64,000 nucleotides of DNA from Artocarpus heterophyllus. Taxonomy: Eukaryota; Streptophyta; Magnoliopsida; Rosales; Moraceae. Positions 10,109 through 24,200 of the stretch are shown piece after piece (within the stretch, counting starts at the first letter, position 1; each line of letters opens with the position of its first letter). The stretch covers positions 5,057,512 to 5,121,511 of the forward strand of contig CM046350.1 of the NCBI GenBank assembly GCA_025403435.1. The letters are read 5' to 3'. Both the position numbers and the translations under genes were made by a program. Under the pieces are notes generated by a model, which was not told the origin of the DNA, ran no database searches, and was given only the letters and a program-made list of their open reading frames with translations.

Positions 10109-13100
10109 CTATGCATTATTGGCAGAGTTGCTCTTGTTTACACCTTGAAGGTCCATAGGAGAATTAGTGATGCTACCAACTGAGCCAAGGGTTTGAGAGC
10201 TCAGCTGTGGGCTGGCGGGACAAGCCTCTGGGTTCCCTGCACTCATGGCATGAATAGCCCCGGCACTCATCTGCGGGCTCATTGGAGTTCGTTGGCTCAT
10301 TTGCTGTGGGCTGGCCTGTTGCTGTTGTGGTGGCGGCGGCTGCTGCTGGGTTTGCTGGTTCATTTGTGGAATTCCCATGGTTGAGGGTGAGCCAACTTGC
10401 GGTGGAGAAACAACAGCTTGTAGCGATGAGGTTGTCTCTTGATGCTGCTGTTGCTGCAACTGCTGTAACTGTTGTTGCTGCTGCAGTTGTTGTTGTTGTT
10501 GTTGTTGCTGCTGCTGCTGCTGCTTTAGTTGTTGTTGCTGTTGCTGTTGTTGCAACTGTTGTTGCTGCTGCTGTTGCTGGTTCATGTATAGATTCATTCC
10601 AGCCATCGACTTCGGAGGACCCATAGGTGCCATAAGCGCTCGTTGCATCGGGCTCATGTTAGCCCTGTTCAAAGCCTGACCAAGCATTGAGAGACCAGGA
10701 GAGCCAGAAAGCATCTGTCTGGCACCCGGAATTCCAGGTATGCTTGACTGAGGACCTCCTAACATTGTTGCTTGGTTTTGCGCCATCCTAATATTTGATG
10801 CCATTATAACAGCTGGTGCCAATGTTCCAGACCGAATACGCTGGCTTATTGCATTGCCAATATTTGAAGCTTGGCTTAGATTCATTTGGTTCTGAGCCAC
10901 GTTTCCCATTCCAGAAATAGGGGTCATGGGCGCTGAGATTCCTGTTCCACTTATTCCCCTTGCGTTTCCCATTCCCATTGCATTGCCAAGGCCCGCAATT
11001 CCAACCATGTTATTGCCTACATTTCCCATACCCACAGCCGTTCCAAGACCCATCATCATTTTTCTCTGCATTTGAGGCTGCTGCTGTTGTTGTAAGAGCT
11101 GAAGCTGGAGTGAGGAAGGCTTATTCACCATGCGATTACCCAATTGTATGTTCGAGTTCTGCCCGATTGCATTCAAGTTCGAAAGAGGGTTTGTTGCAAG
11201 CATCATTGATCTTTGAAACTGGGGATGCTGCTGCTGCATCAATTGGTTCTGCTGCTGTTGCTGCTGCTGCTGCTGTTGCTGCTGTTGCTGCTGCTGTGGC
11301 TGCTGAGGAAGCGATGACTGTGAGTCAGGAAGCTGTGGCCGTGGGGACATTGAAGCCCCAGTTAAGAGCCCTTGAGACATCTGCAAGGCCTGAGTGGTTC
11401 CACGTGGCAGCATCCTCGTGTTTGCCAGAAGATTTTGGGATGGGTTTAGAGATGTATTACCACTACTAGTTGGCTTGACCTCATTGGATAACTGACCAGG
11501 AACTGCTTCAGCACATTGCTGCATCTCAACCGCTGAATTATTGGGATACATCCCAGCAATATTTGATTGATTGCCAAGGGCAACATGGATGCGAGGCTTA
11601 GGTTGGATGTGTTGTTGCACCTCATATCCTTCACGTTGCATCTACATTAGCAGAAAACAATTACTCAAAAGAACAGAAGGGATAATTGACATAAAAGGAC
11701 TTAAAGACTTGCTGCTGAAACATACCAATGTACGAAACTGTTGCGCAAGCAAATCTGCAAAATGCTGTTACAGAAATCCATCAGACAAATAAGTCAGAGG
11801 GACACAAGGCAGATATCTGAAAGGGTAAAGATGCTAAAAAAAGCAGGAAAATTGTAAGGTTCAGATGGTACTAAGATATTTCAAACAATTACCTTTCAAG
11901 TAGACTGCTTAACCAACCACTAGTAAAAGTAAATGATAGGGAAGGAATAACCAGCCAAAAGCAAAATAACGTCAAAACTTTTTAATATATATATGTATAT
12001 GATATTTGGAAGAAAATCTGAAAAAGAAGACTGTAAATTAGGGTTGTCTCACAAAGATCAGACAAAGTGTAAGTCCTAGAAGTTAGAACTTAATTTTTAG
12101 AAATCTATATAATCATAAGGAGTTCGCTTGAACAGGACATTATTTAAATTATCCCAAATAACTGGACAAAGGCCCACTGTGGTCATTCCACAGGCTGATC
12201 CACAAGCAAACTGTAATTCATCTTGTAAAACTTACAGTATTGGGCAACGTAGGAAGGTAATCCTCCACAGCATGAAGATCACCCTCACGTTCTACATCCC
12301 CATGAAGCATTGCAACAGTTCCATCGTTTTGCTTCTCTGACATTATCATCCTAGTTTGGAACTTAGGAACACAAGTAATGCAATTTCCTGCAAGAGCAAT
12401 ATTCAGACAAGAGCGAGAATAAACCAATATTATAAAGCAATTCACAAAGTAAACATATAAACACAACAGGAGACCAAACATGACTTCCACTAACAAAACA
12501 AACCTTGAACTACGCGCTCCTGATGCCCCACAGCTATAATTGTGGTCTTGCAGACATTCATGCTGCCACCTATAAGAGACTTTGATAGGGGTTTTTCAGT
12601 GTCCTCTTTGAAATCCTCATTATTTGGAGGACTGGAAAGAGCAGCCTTAAGATTTTGAGCTAAATGTGCATGAGGCTTTCTGACAGTGTAATTATCAACC
12701 TTATTCTTTTTGCAGTTGAGTTTATGCCTGAAACAAAGAATAATTCATATTTATGAAAGAAATTAATTGTAGCATTATTGAAATGACTTCTAATAGGAAT
12801 CTACTTGTTAAGAGTGTAAGATGTGATGCTCCTCTGTTCTTCCATTGTTCTAATGTACATACCAATCAAAGTAGTACACCAAGAAATAAAATTAAAGATA
12901 CAAACAAAGACAGTTAAAAGGAAAAGGTGTGTAAGGTGACCTTCAAATACTTAATATCAGCAAACCAAAAAAAATAGAACAAAAAAAAAAAAAAAAGACA
13001 ACAAAAAACAAACAAACATTTTATTGTTTGCCCGCTTAATTCATAGAAAGAACCGTTGATACTCATCGAATAATCATTTCTATCCAACATTTCATGCTCT

Positions 13101-16100
13101 TCTGTGGGTTGGCTGACAACGAAAACAAAGAGATCATAATACAAGCAAGTAATAAGATGAATACATTAATAAGCAAATAAAATGACAATTATTGCTATCA
13201 CATAAATGCATAAACTCTAATGCAAGGGTAGAGCAATTAACATTATACCTCAGGGTCACCATTTCAATATTCGAAAACCTGTCAAGCATGCCTTTGTCAA
13301 CTGACGGTTGGGTCCCAACTGATGGACTGGTAACATTTGGTGGAATACTCATATTACCAACACTAGCAGGGGAACCAACCCCACTAATTGCTGGGGTCTT
13401 GGGAAGAGAATTTGACCTCCGTTTTGCAGCAAGTTGGGCCTGATGTTGCCTTTGCAGGGGATCATTACCACTGGAAGTCAAAGATGGGGTGCCGCCAACA
13501 GCATTTGCTGAGGAAATTGCAGCCTTCTCCTTCTGTGGTCCAACATTAGCGGATGTCGTTACTGTTCCATAGTGAGGTCCTGCTGAACCGCTAGAAAACT
13601 CCCCGGATTTTGATGACAAAGGAGATTGGACCATATTTCCTGAAGACAACCGGGGGCTTTGCACTGATTTTCTTTTTTGGAGTTGTTCCTCCTTTCTGAC
13701 ATCTTTCTCAGTCTGCTGACCAAGATTATTCCAAGGGGTTTGAGGAAAATTAGATCGCATGAGAGGATACTGGGCTAGTCTTTGCTGGTGCCCTGCTTGC
13801 TGTGGATCAAGATGGCCTGTTTCGGTTTCCACCTTCTGCATATCATTTCTACCCCCACTGAGCTCTGGCCCATCTAACTTAGCTGTCTCAAATTGTTCTT
13901 CCTTGGCAGTGTATCTCATGCCCTGCTGTCCTGCAGAAAATTGGACTGCCCCAGGGTCCTGATTCAAAACCCCTTCAAACACCTGCTGGGAAAACTTTTG
14001 ATTCCCAGTATTTGCATACTGAATTCCTCTGGCCATTGCTCGCTGCTGCAACAATGCATTCTTCCAGTTCGATTCTGAACCCCGGAAGCCGTCCATAAGT
14101 GGCCCGATTTGCTGCTGTTGCATTCCCTCAAGACCCACCGGCACAGGCCTTGCCCTTTTATTTATATTAGATAAGGGCAACACCTGTCCATCTTGGTTCT
14201 CCCTCTTTCTATGAAGAGAGCCAGAGTTTATATTGCCCGCATATGAAATCATCGTATCGTGCCCAGCAGGAGATGCCCCTGCTGAATTAACAATAGGTCC
14301 TGCCATGTGATCCTGTGCACTTCTAGCGGTGCCAATCCCCATTTGATACCCTGATTGATTAGACATCAAATGCGGTGCCGTAACAGAAGCATCTGACACA
14401 AAGCTATTGGCTCTTAAGGGCAACATGTTGCTATTCAGATTCTCATGAACATGGTCTGCCGTTATGTTTCCTGGAAGAATTCCTGATTCTCCCAATCTGC
14501 AGTTAGAGCTTTCTGGAACCCTGTCAATGCAAATTTTCTTCCCATGAGTTTTGCTGTTAGATGTGACGGTAACTTCAGGTATCTGCCTTAATCTCTTTTT
14601 CCGTAAACTGCAAAGAGCCAAATCGAGCTGCCAATTGTTTGCAATGTAATTAGATATTATCAGCTCTCCGCATAAAAACTTGAAGTCAGCCTCAAAGTTA
14701 ATTACCTTTGCAGGAACTGGGTTCTTACAGAGCCTATCCAACTTGGGAGTAGGATCTAACTGAAGTTTTGGCTGCAATGCTTTCAGTATCCGAGACTCCA
14801 TTTCCTGTAATTAAAATGCATCACTGAGCCAATGCATGACATTTATTTACAAAAGATGACATAAGTGAACATACTTACCATCAGATCCCCATATGTCCAA
14901 GAACTATCAGAGATCAGTGGAATATCCTTAACGACATTCTCCAATGACATTCTAAGGCATACTTTATTCACAATAGGGCACCCATCAGTTAGCAAACCAG
15001 ATCCTGGTTCAAAAGTACATTTACGGTAATCTCGAACCTGCAAAAGCATCACAATTACAAAACTAAAAGTAATAATCTAACATCTAACCAGAAGACTCAA
15101 ATAGCGCATTAAAATTGAAACCAATTGTTACAACCAATTATTTTCTGCCAGACTAGAAGATCCACAAATACGAAATCCATCATTTATGTTTCCGGAAAAA
15201 GAAAACATAAACAGTTGAAAAGGAAATTCCCATCATTTATGTTTTTGCAATGAGCAAAAAAAACAGTTATATAGCAAATTTCCAACATTTTCTTTGTAGA
15301 AGTACAGAACATAGAATTTCTAAGGAAATCTCAACATTTTGTTAACGGTTGGAAAATTATTCACAACATTTACCAACAATATAATAGACAACCTAGAAAA
15401 GATGTCATATGTTGGAAGCGTTAAAATGTTAGCGACTTTTTTCATATTTGATGAAATAATATTTGATTAGCCTTGACAAAAGCAACAGAAATAACAAAAC
15501 AACTCACCTCACAAACAAGCGTTCCATCAATGAACTTGCAAGGTATATCATCCAGAATGTCGCCTGGCAACCGACCAGATTCAATTGCCTCCAAAAAGAT
15601 GTTACAAAGAATAGGGGAAGAAAATTAGTACAAGAAAAGCTTACATGAAATGAGTTAAAAAAAAAAAATAGCTAAGAGATGTAGAAAGTGTACTGTAAAC
15701 ACAATAAATAAACATCAAGATCACAAAATTCTTACAGATAAACTTAATTACAAGACACTTACTGAGAAGAGAGTCTCAGATGCCCTATCATAAGGATGTA
15801 ACAACTTTGGAACCTCTTGAACGGCTGACAGATGCGAAGTATCATTCTGAAAATTCAGAAATAAAGTTAAAACCAACAAACGAGATGGTCAAGGGAGTCC
15901 TCAATCCTTAGAACTGACTCCCTTAAAGCAAAAGTTCTTTTCAACACACCTCTGAAGGTTTTCCAATAGAATATCCATCTATAAAGAGGTTCAACGTGAA
16001 GGAAGCTTCACTCTCTGCAACAAAGCAATGAAAATGAATGAAGATGTTCAGGATCCAGGTAAGCCCAAAATAAGGAAAAAGACTAATTGAGATTAACCTT

Positions 16101-17518
16101 GTAATACATGCTGCTCTTCTGAAGACAAGGTTGAACCACCCACCCTAGCAACTTTCTCGCCTCCCTCAACAACACCACCCTGTAACATTAGTTAATTTAC
16201 AATAACATGTGTGTGTGTGTGAATTGATATATTGAAAAAGATAGTACTCCAAAATAACAGAGAAAATAAATATAACAAATAAACTTTATGTCAAACCACT
16301 GGTTTATTCTGATTATTCCATGGTTCCAGGGCAAAAATTAAAAACAAGAGTTTCTTTGAGGATACATAGAAGCCGCTATCTATCAAGTTTCTGGGAGAAA
16401 AAATATTGATTCTTTTTACTGTTTTCTTTTAAAGGTTGATTAGCTAGATCAACCAGTTAGCTAAACTTGGAAAGGTACTTCTTTTCCAACGCAGGCAGGC
16501 ACAAAATTCACAAAAACAACACGCGAAAAATAAATAAATAAATAAATGTAAGCATTATCAGCGTTTAAATCAAGACTAAATCGCAATCAAATGAAACATG
16601 CTGGCTCTTGGATTTCTGATGAAGTTAAAGACACTATTTGGCAAACTAAAGTTTTACATCTTCATTGACTTCTGCTTAGCAGCACCTATTACTCTTGGAG
16701 GAAAAAAAAAATACTAACTATTTGTTGAAGCCTCAACCATAACGGAAAACAAAAATAAATACTTCACATAAAAAAAAAAAAACCACAACAACAACAACAA
16801 CGTTTGAGAGTGTCCGATCCAAATTTCCATCTTTCCATTCCTGAGAAGATAACCCCCATAAAAAAAAAATAAATAAATTCACTTCATAGAAGCCATTTTT
16901 GGTCCGGTGTCACTTTGCAGAAAACCAAAATACCAAAAGATCTTAAAATTGCAACTCTTTTTTTTTTTTTTTTTTGAAAAAACTGAAAATTGTTACTTTA
17001 AATCTCTCCTCTTGCAAGGTACACGTTGAGCAACAAAATATAATTCCACCAATCACAAAAACAAATATATATAAATAAATAGACAGTCGACCAATGGCTA
17101 CTAAGGCCCAAAAAAATGGATGAAACTACAATAAAAAAAGATTTATTTCCACTTTCTGCAAACTTCAATTTCGCTTTCTGAATATACAGGAAGAAGCCTC
17201 ACAATTTTCTTAGGTAAATTCGACCACCAATTTCGACTAAAGACCCAGAATTTATCAATTCATTTCTCTTCATTCTCATTCCAATTCAGCACAGATTTTT
17301 ATTCTCGACATTTCTTCAGACCAAAAATAGTAGATTTTTATAACTATCAAAAGCTTTACCTCGAGCTTCCGAGCATTTGATTCGTCTCCGCGTACAATTA
17401 GCGAGGTACCTCTGGAATTCTCCGAAACATCGTCGACAGTAACGTTGGCCTCGGATTGAAGAGAAGGTTTGGGGCGGAACCTGGCACCCTTTTTCGACAC
17501 TTTAAACGACACACCCAT
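10109..17518 (-). CDS. PHL: PHL-like Spt20-domain transcriptional coactivator (PHYTOCHROME-DEPENDENT LATE-FLOWERING)
   Basis: Eleven exons: 17360-17518, 16098-16179, 15950-16014, 15763-15846, 15508-15588, 14879-15037, 13249-14804 (with a 78-nt intron at 14628-14705), 12504-12727, 12236-12387, 11726-11764, 10109-11641. The joined CDS is 4056 nt, 1351 residues, close to Arabidopsis PHL. Diagnostic pieces: the N-terminus MGVSFKVSKKGARFRPK; the Spt20 segment LFIDGYSIGKPSE, LLHPYDRASETLFS, AIESGRLPGDILDDIPC, DYRKC and MSLENVVKDIP; then RKRLRQIPEVTVTSNSKTHG. A Ser/Gly/Asn/Gln-rich middle follows, and a last exon with two long Gln tracts. Known: Spt20 proteins belong to the SAGA coactivator, and Arabidopsis PHL binds phytochrome B and CONSTANS in flowering control. 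Inferred: the same nuclear role here. No break seen. The start is fixed by the conserved MGVSFK. Confidence 0.93.
10437..10580 (-). repeat. Poly-glutamine tract (CAG/CAA) in PHL last exon
   Basis: A mixed CAA/CAG run, interrupted by Leu, Lys and His codons, encodes a long Gln-rich stretch in the C-terminal part of PHL. The mixed codons argue for selection on the protein rather than simple slippage. The same strand holds a second tract at 11220-11305. Antisense open frames over these tracts (poly Val/Ala) are artefacts. Confidence 0.9.
11220..11305 (-). repeat. Second poly-glutamine tract in PHL
   Basis: A run of about 17 Gln codons, broken by a few Pro, Asn, Leu and Met codons at its ends, lies in the first half of the last PHL exon. 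Gln-rich activation-like regions are typical of PHL proteins. Confidence 0.88.
14628..14705 (-). other. 78-nt in-frame intron inside PHL exon 7 (possible exitron)
   Basis: The border is AAG|GTAATTAAC ... TTGGCAG|CTCGAT on the minus strand. Removing it joins NPVPAK to LDLALCSL, matching the Arabidopsis junction as I recall it. Retaining it adds 26 residues without a stop or frameshift. So the sequence permits two proteins, of 1351 and 1377 residues; which is made cannot be seen here. Confidence 0.75.
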
Positions 17519-18217
17519 CAGAGAAACTGAGATCGTTATGGCTTTAATAGGGTGTTTGGATCATCGGAAAGTAGTAAGGAAAATGACATACACTACATAA
17601 GGGGGGAAAAAAGAAACCCTAAATAGTAATGCTTGATTTGAGCAAGTTTTCGATGTAGAATTAACAGAAACTATGAGAGAGAGAACAAAGACGAAATAAT
17701 TCTGAACGTCTTTGAATCGAGAAAAAGGAAGCAAAAACAAGAGGGAGGGTGTGGTCGGCACTTTCCTCAGCAAATATAATATGTGATAAATAAAAATGGA
17801 AGAATTTGAAGAAAGGGGCCAAAAAAAAAAAAAAAATTGAACTGAGTAAATGACTTTTTTTTTTTTAAACCAAAAAATATATTTTTTTGTATAAGTAAAA
17901 TGTCTTAATTTTTAAAAAAAAAATAAAAAAAATGACTATAACAAGATAAAGAACCTCAATAGGATGAAAAAAAATACAATTTTGATGTCTAAAAAGCTTT
18001 TTTTGTGCCAAAAATTGTCCAAAAAAAAGAGTCATTGACTACAAAATTTTTTTCCAAAAAGTCATTTTTCAAAATCCCCTAAGGGTAGAGTCCACCGTCC
18101 AACACCATTTTGCATTTAGACAAAAATCACAACTGTTGGATTAAAAATTGACGGGTGGGATTCAGTGGAGGGTAGGCTACAAAAAATCTTACTTATAGGT
18201 TAAGTTAGACATTTTTT
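17519..18217. other. PHL 5' flank and AT-rich spacer
   Basis: 17519-17780 should include the PHL leader and core promoter on the minus strand. A 70-codon open frame (17561-17773) ends 42 nt before the PHL start and could be an upstream ORF if transcription begins far enough out; its product resembles nothing I know. From 17820 to 18217 the sequence is A/T homopolymer-rich and no gene is seen. Confidence 0.5.
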
Positions 18218-21200
18218 AATTAAAAATAATAAAAGAATGAACTAAAAAAATATAGCTTTTTATCTTAAAATGCAACATTAATGACTTCCTGAAATAGAAA
18301 GTTTCGATCGTCCATGATCTTCGAGAAGAGTGATGACGAAGAATCATCCTTCACCATAGTCGACCAACTCAAGGAATTCATGTGAATAAGCTCCGTTTTT
18401 TTTCTTTTATAGATGGTTAGAATTAAGAATGAAGCGGTTGGATGAGGAGAAAGGGCGGGACCTCAAGAAGGAAGAGGAGTTCAGCCAGAGAACAAGAATC
18501 TTGAGATGGCAACAAATTTACAAGAGTTAGAGGCGACACAACCTTCTCAAAGAATCATGGCAGCAACAATAGCTGCAGCCGGGATTTACGGGAGAACAAG
18601 ATAATTTAAAATAATAAAAGAATGAACTAAAAAATGTAACTTTTTATCTCGAAATGTAACATTAATTATTTCTTGAAATAGAAAGTTTCAAGCATCCATG
18701 ATCTTCGAGAAGAGTGATAACAAAGAATCATTCACCACCGTAGTCGACAAACTCAAGCGAATTCATGTAAACAAGTTCCTTTTTTTCTTTTACAGTTTGT
18801 TAGAACTGAGAGTGAAGTGGTTAGGCAAGGAGAAAAGGTGGGACCTCAAGAAGCAAGAGGAGTTGAGACGGAGAACAAGAATCTTGAAGATGACAATGAA
18901 TTTACAAGAGTCAGAGACGATGCGACCTTTACAAATAATCATGGTATCAATGATAGTCGCAGCTGGGATTTACGAGAGAACAAGATAATTAAAAATAATA
19001 AAAGAATGAACTAACAAATGTAACTTTTTAACTCGAAATGCAACATTAATTATTTCCAAAAATAGAAAGTTTCGAGCATCCATGATCTTCGAGAAGAGTG
19101 ATGACGAAGAATCATCGGCCACCGTAGTCGACCAACTCAAGCGAATTTAGGTGAATAGGCTGCTTTTTTTTCTTTTACAGATTGTTAGAATTAAGAGTGA
19201 AGCAGTTGGGCAAGGAGAAAGGGTGGGACCTCAATAAGGAAAAAGAGTTGAGCCGGAGAACAAGAATCTCAAATATGACAACGAATTTACAAGAGTCAGA
19301 GACAACGAGACCTTCTCAAAGAATCATGGTAGCAGTGATAGCCACAATTTTGATTTACAAGAGAACAATATAATTAAAAATAATAAAAGAATGAACTAAA
19401 AAAAATAACTTTTTATCTCGAAATGTAACATTAATTACTTCCTAAAATAGAAAGTTTCGAGCATACATGATCATCGAGAAGAGTGATACAAAGAATCATT
19501 TGCCACTGTAGTCAACCAACTCAAGCGAATTCATGTAAACAAGTTCCTTTTTTTTTTTTTTTAACAGATTGTTAGAATTGAGTGGTTAGGCAAGGAGAAA
19601 AGGCGGGACATCAAGAAGCAAGAGGAGTTGAGACAGAGAACAAGAATCTTGAAGATGACAACAAATTTACAAGAGTCAGAGGCAATGCAACCTTTACAAA
19701 GATTCATGGTATCAACGACAGCCGCAGTTGGGATTTACGGAACAAGATAATTAAAAATAATAAAAGAACGAACTAAAAAATGTTACTTTTTATCTCAAAA
19801 TGCAACATTAATTACTTAAAAAAATAGAAAGTTTCGAGCATCCATAAACTTCAAGAAGAGTGATAACGAAGAATCATCCTCCACCTTAGTCGACCAACTC
19901 AAGCAACTTCATGTAAATAAGCTACTTTTATTTCTTTTAAAGCTTGTTAAAATTAAGAGTGAAGTGGTTGAAGGACGAATAAAGGTGGGACCTTAAGAAC
20001 AAAAAAGAGTTGAGCTGGAGAACAAGATTCTCCAAGATGACAACGAATTTACAAGATTCAAAGAGAACGTGACCTTCACAAAGAATCACGGCAGCAGCGA
20101 TAGCCGCAGTTGGATTTAAGGGAGAACAAGATATTAAAAATAATAAAAGAATGAACTAAAAATGTAACTTTTTATCTCGAAATGTAACATTAATTACTTC
20201 CTGAAACCAAAGTATCGAGCATCCATGATCTTTGAGAAGAGTAATGATGAAGAATCATCCTCCACCATAGTTGACCAACTCAAGCAAATTCATGTGAATA
20301 GGCTCCTTTTTTTTTTCTTTAACAGATTGTTAAAATTAAGAGTGCGGCGGTTGGGTGAGGAAAAAAGGGCAAGACCTCAAGAAGGAAGAGGAGTTGAGCT
20401 GGAGAATAAGAATCTGTAAGATGACAACAAATGTACAAGAGTCAAAGACAACGCTACCTTCTCAAAGAATCATAGCAGCAGTGATAGCCGCAACTGGGAT
20501 TTACGGGAGAACAAGAAAATTAAAGATAATAAAAGAATAAGCTAAAAAAATGTAACTTTCTATCTCAAAATGTAACATTAATTACTTCCTAAAATAGAAA
20601 GTTTCGAGCATCCATGATCTTCAAAAAAAAGTAATGACGAAGAATCATCATCCACCATGGTCGACAAACTCAAGCAAATTCAGGTGAATAAAATCTTTTT
20701 TTGTTCTTTTATAGATTGTTTGAATTAAGAGTGAAGCAGTTAGATGAGGAGAAAGGGTAGGACCTCAAGAAGGAAGAGGAGTTGAGCCGAAGAACAAGAA
20801 TCTCAAAGATGACAACGAATTTATAAGTGTTAGAGACGACGTGAACCTCTCATAGAATCATGGCAGCAACAATAGCTACACTTGGGATTTACAGGAGAAC
20901 AAGATAATTAAAAATAATAAAAGAATGAACTAAAAAGTGTAACTTTTTATCTTGAAATGTAACATGAATTACTTCCTGAAATAGAAAGTTTCGAGCACGA
21001 TGATCATCGAGAAAAGTGATGACGAAGATTCATCCTCCACTGTAGTTGACTAACTCAAGCGAATTCTTGTGAATAAGCTCCTTTTTTTTCATTTACAGAC
21101 TGTTAGAATTAATAGTGAAGCAAATGGATAAGAAGAAAAGGTAGGACCTCAAAAAGCAGGAGGAGTTGAGCCAGAGAACAAGAATCTCGAAGATGACAAT

Positions 21201-24200
21201 GAATTTACAAGAGTCAGAGACGACGCAACCTTCACAAAGAATCACGGTAGCAACGATAGCCATGGCTGGGATTTACGAGAGAACAAGATAATTAAAAATA
21301 ATAAAAGAATAAACTAAAAAATGTAACTTTTTATCTCAAAATGCAATATTTATTACTTCCAAAAATAGAAAGTTTCAAGCATCTATGATCTTCAAGAAGA
21401 GTGATGACGAAGAATCATTTTCCACCATAGTCAACCAACTTAAGCGAATTCATGTGAATAAGCCCCTTTTTTGGTTTTATAGATTGTTAGAATTAAGAAT
21501 GAAGCGGTTCGGCGATTAAAAAGGGTAGGGCCTCAAGAAGGAAAAGGAGTTGAGCCAGAGAACAAGAATCTCGAAGATGACAAGGAGTTTATAAGAGTTA
21601 GAGATGACACAACCTTCTCAAAGAATCATGGCAGCAGTGATAGCTGCAGTTGGGATTTACGAAAAAACAAGATAATTAAAAATAATAAAAGAATGAACTA
21701 AAAATGTAACTTTTTATCTCAAAATGTAACATTAATTACTTACTAAAATAGAAAGTTTCGAGCATCCATGATCTTCGAGGAGAGTGATAATGAAGAATCA
21801 TCCTCCACCATAGTCGACCAACTCAAGCAAATTCATGTGAATAAGCTCCTTTTTTTTACAGATTGTTTGAACTAAGAGTGAAGTAGTTGGGTAAGAAGAA
21901 AAGGCGAGACCTCAAGAAAGAGGAGTTGAGCCAGAGAACAAGAATCTCTAAGATGACAACAAATTTATAAGAGTCAGAGACGACACAACCTTTTCAAAGA
22001 ATCCTAGCAGCAGCGATAGCCACAGTTGGGATTTGCGGGAGAACAAGATATTAAAAATAATAAAAGAATGAACTAAAAATGTAACTTTTTATCTCAAAAT
22101 GTAACATTAATTACTTCTTGAAATAGAAAATTTTGAGCATCCATGATTTTCGAAAAGAGTGATGACGAAGAATCATCATCTACCATTGTTGACAAGCTCA
22201 AGCGAATTCTTGTGACTAAGCTCCATTTTTTTACAGATTGTTAGACTTAAGAGGGAAACAGTTAGGTAAGGAGAAAGGCCAGGACCTCAAGAAGGAAGAA
22301 GAGTTAAGCCGAAGAACAAAAATCTTTAAGACGACAACGAATTTTCAAGAGTTAAAAACAACATGATCTTCTGAAAGGATCATGGTAGCAATTATAGCCG
22401 CAGCTTGGATTTATGGGAGAATAAGATAATTAAAAATAATAAAAGAATGAACTAAAAAATGTAACCTTTCTATCTCAAACAACATTAATTACTTCCTAAA
22501 ATAGAAAGTTTCGAGCATCCATGATCTTTGAGAAGAGTGACGATAAAGAATCATCCTTCACCATAGTTGACCAACTTAAGCAAACTCATGTGTATAAGCT
22601 ACTTTTTTTTTTCTTTTATAGATTGTTAGAATTAAGAGTGAAGCGGTTGGACAAGGAGAAAGGACAGGACCTCAAGAAGGAAGAGGAGTTTAGCCGAAGA
22701 ACAAGAAACTCGAAGATGACAACAAATTTACCAGAGTTAGAGATGACACAACCTTCTTAAAGAATTATGGCAGCAGCGATAGTCACAGCTGGGATTTACG
22801 GGAGATCAAGATAATTAATAATAATAAAAGAATGAACTAAAAAAAGTAACTTTTTATCTCAAAATGTAACATTAATTACTTCCCAAAATAGAAAGTTTCG
22901 ATCATCCATAATCTTTAAGAAGAGTGATGATGAAGAATCATCCTCTATAATAGTCGACCAACTCAAGCGAATTCATGTAAATAAGCCGTTTTTTTTCTTT
23001 TACAAATTGTTAGAATTAAGAGTGAAATGGTTGGTGAGGAGAAAGGGCAGAACCTCAAGAAGGAAGAGAAGTTGAGCTAGAGAACAATAATCTCAAAGAT
23101 GACAACGAATTTATAAGTGTCAGAGACAATGTGACCTTCTGAAAGAATCATGGTAGCAACAACAGTCGCAGCTGGGATTTACAAGAGAACAACATAATTA
23201 AACATATTAAAAGAATGAACTAAAAATTGTATCTTTTTATCTCAAAATGTAAACTTAATTACTTCCTGAAATAGAAAGTTTCAAGCATCGATGATCTTCA
23301 AGAAGAGTGATGACAAAGAATCATCCTCCACTGTAGTCGACTAACTCAAGCGAATTCTTGTGAATAAGCTCCTTTTTTTTCTTTTACAAACTTTTAGAAT
23401 TAAGAGTGAAGCAATTGGATGAAGAGAAAGGGTGGGACCTCAAAAAGCAAGAGGAGTTGAGCTGGAGAACAAGAATCTCGAAGCTGATAATGAATTTACA
23501 AGAGTCAGAGATGACACGACCTTCACAAAGAATCATGGTAGCAATGATAGCCGCAGCTGGGATTTACGGAAGAACAAGATAGTTAAAAATAATAAAAGAA
23601 TGAACTGAAAAATGTAACTTTTTATCTTGAAATGCAACATTAATTACATCCTGAAATAGAAAGTTCTGAGCATCCATGATCTTCAAGAAGAGTGATGACG
23701 AAGAATCATCCTCCACTGTAGTTGACCAACTCAAGCAAATTCATGTAAATAAGCTCCTTTTTTCTTTTACATATAGTTAGAATTAACAATGAAGCGGTTG
23801 CGAGGAGAAAGGGTGCGACCTCAAGAAGGAAAAGAAGTTAAGCCAGAGAACTAGAATCTTGAAGATGATAACGAATTTACAAGAGTCAAAAACAACATGA
23901 CCTTCTCAAAGAATCATGGCAATGGTAGCCGCAACTGGGATTTACAAGAGAACAATATAATTAAAAATAATAAAAGTGTGAACTAAAAAAATGTAAATTT
24001 TTTTTCTCAAAATGTAAAATTAATTGCTTCTTGAAATAGAAAGTTTCAAGCATCCATGATCTTCAAGAAGAGTGATGACGAAGAATCATCCTCCATTGTA
24101 GTCTATCAACATAAGCTCATTTTTTCTTTTACAGATTGTTAGAATTAAGAGTGAAGTGGTTGGGTGAGGAGAAAGGACGGGACCTCAAGAAGGAAGAGGA

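Noticed and set aside
10282..11469. Plus-strand Val/Ala-rich open frames
   Set aside because: They are the antisense of the PHL Gln tracts.
12914..13144. Extra PHL exon encoding PTEEHEMLDRNDYS
   Set aside because: The conserved protein runs directly from SNIEMVTLR to HKLNCKKNK with matching phase, so this piece lies in an intron.
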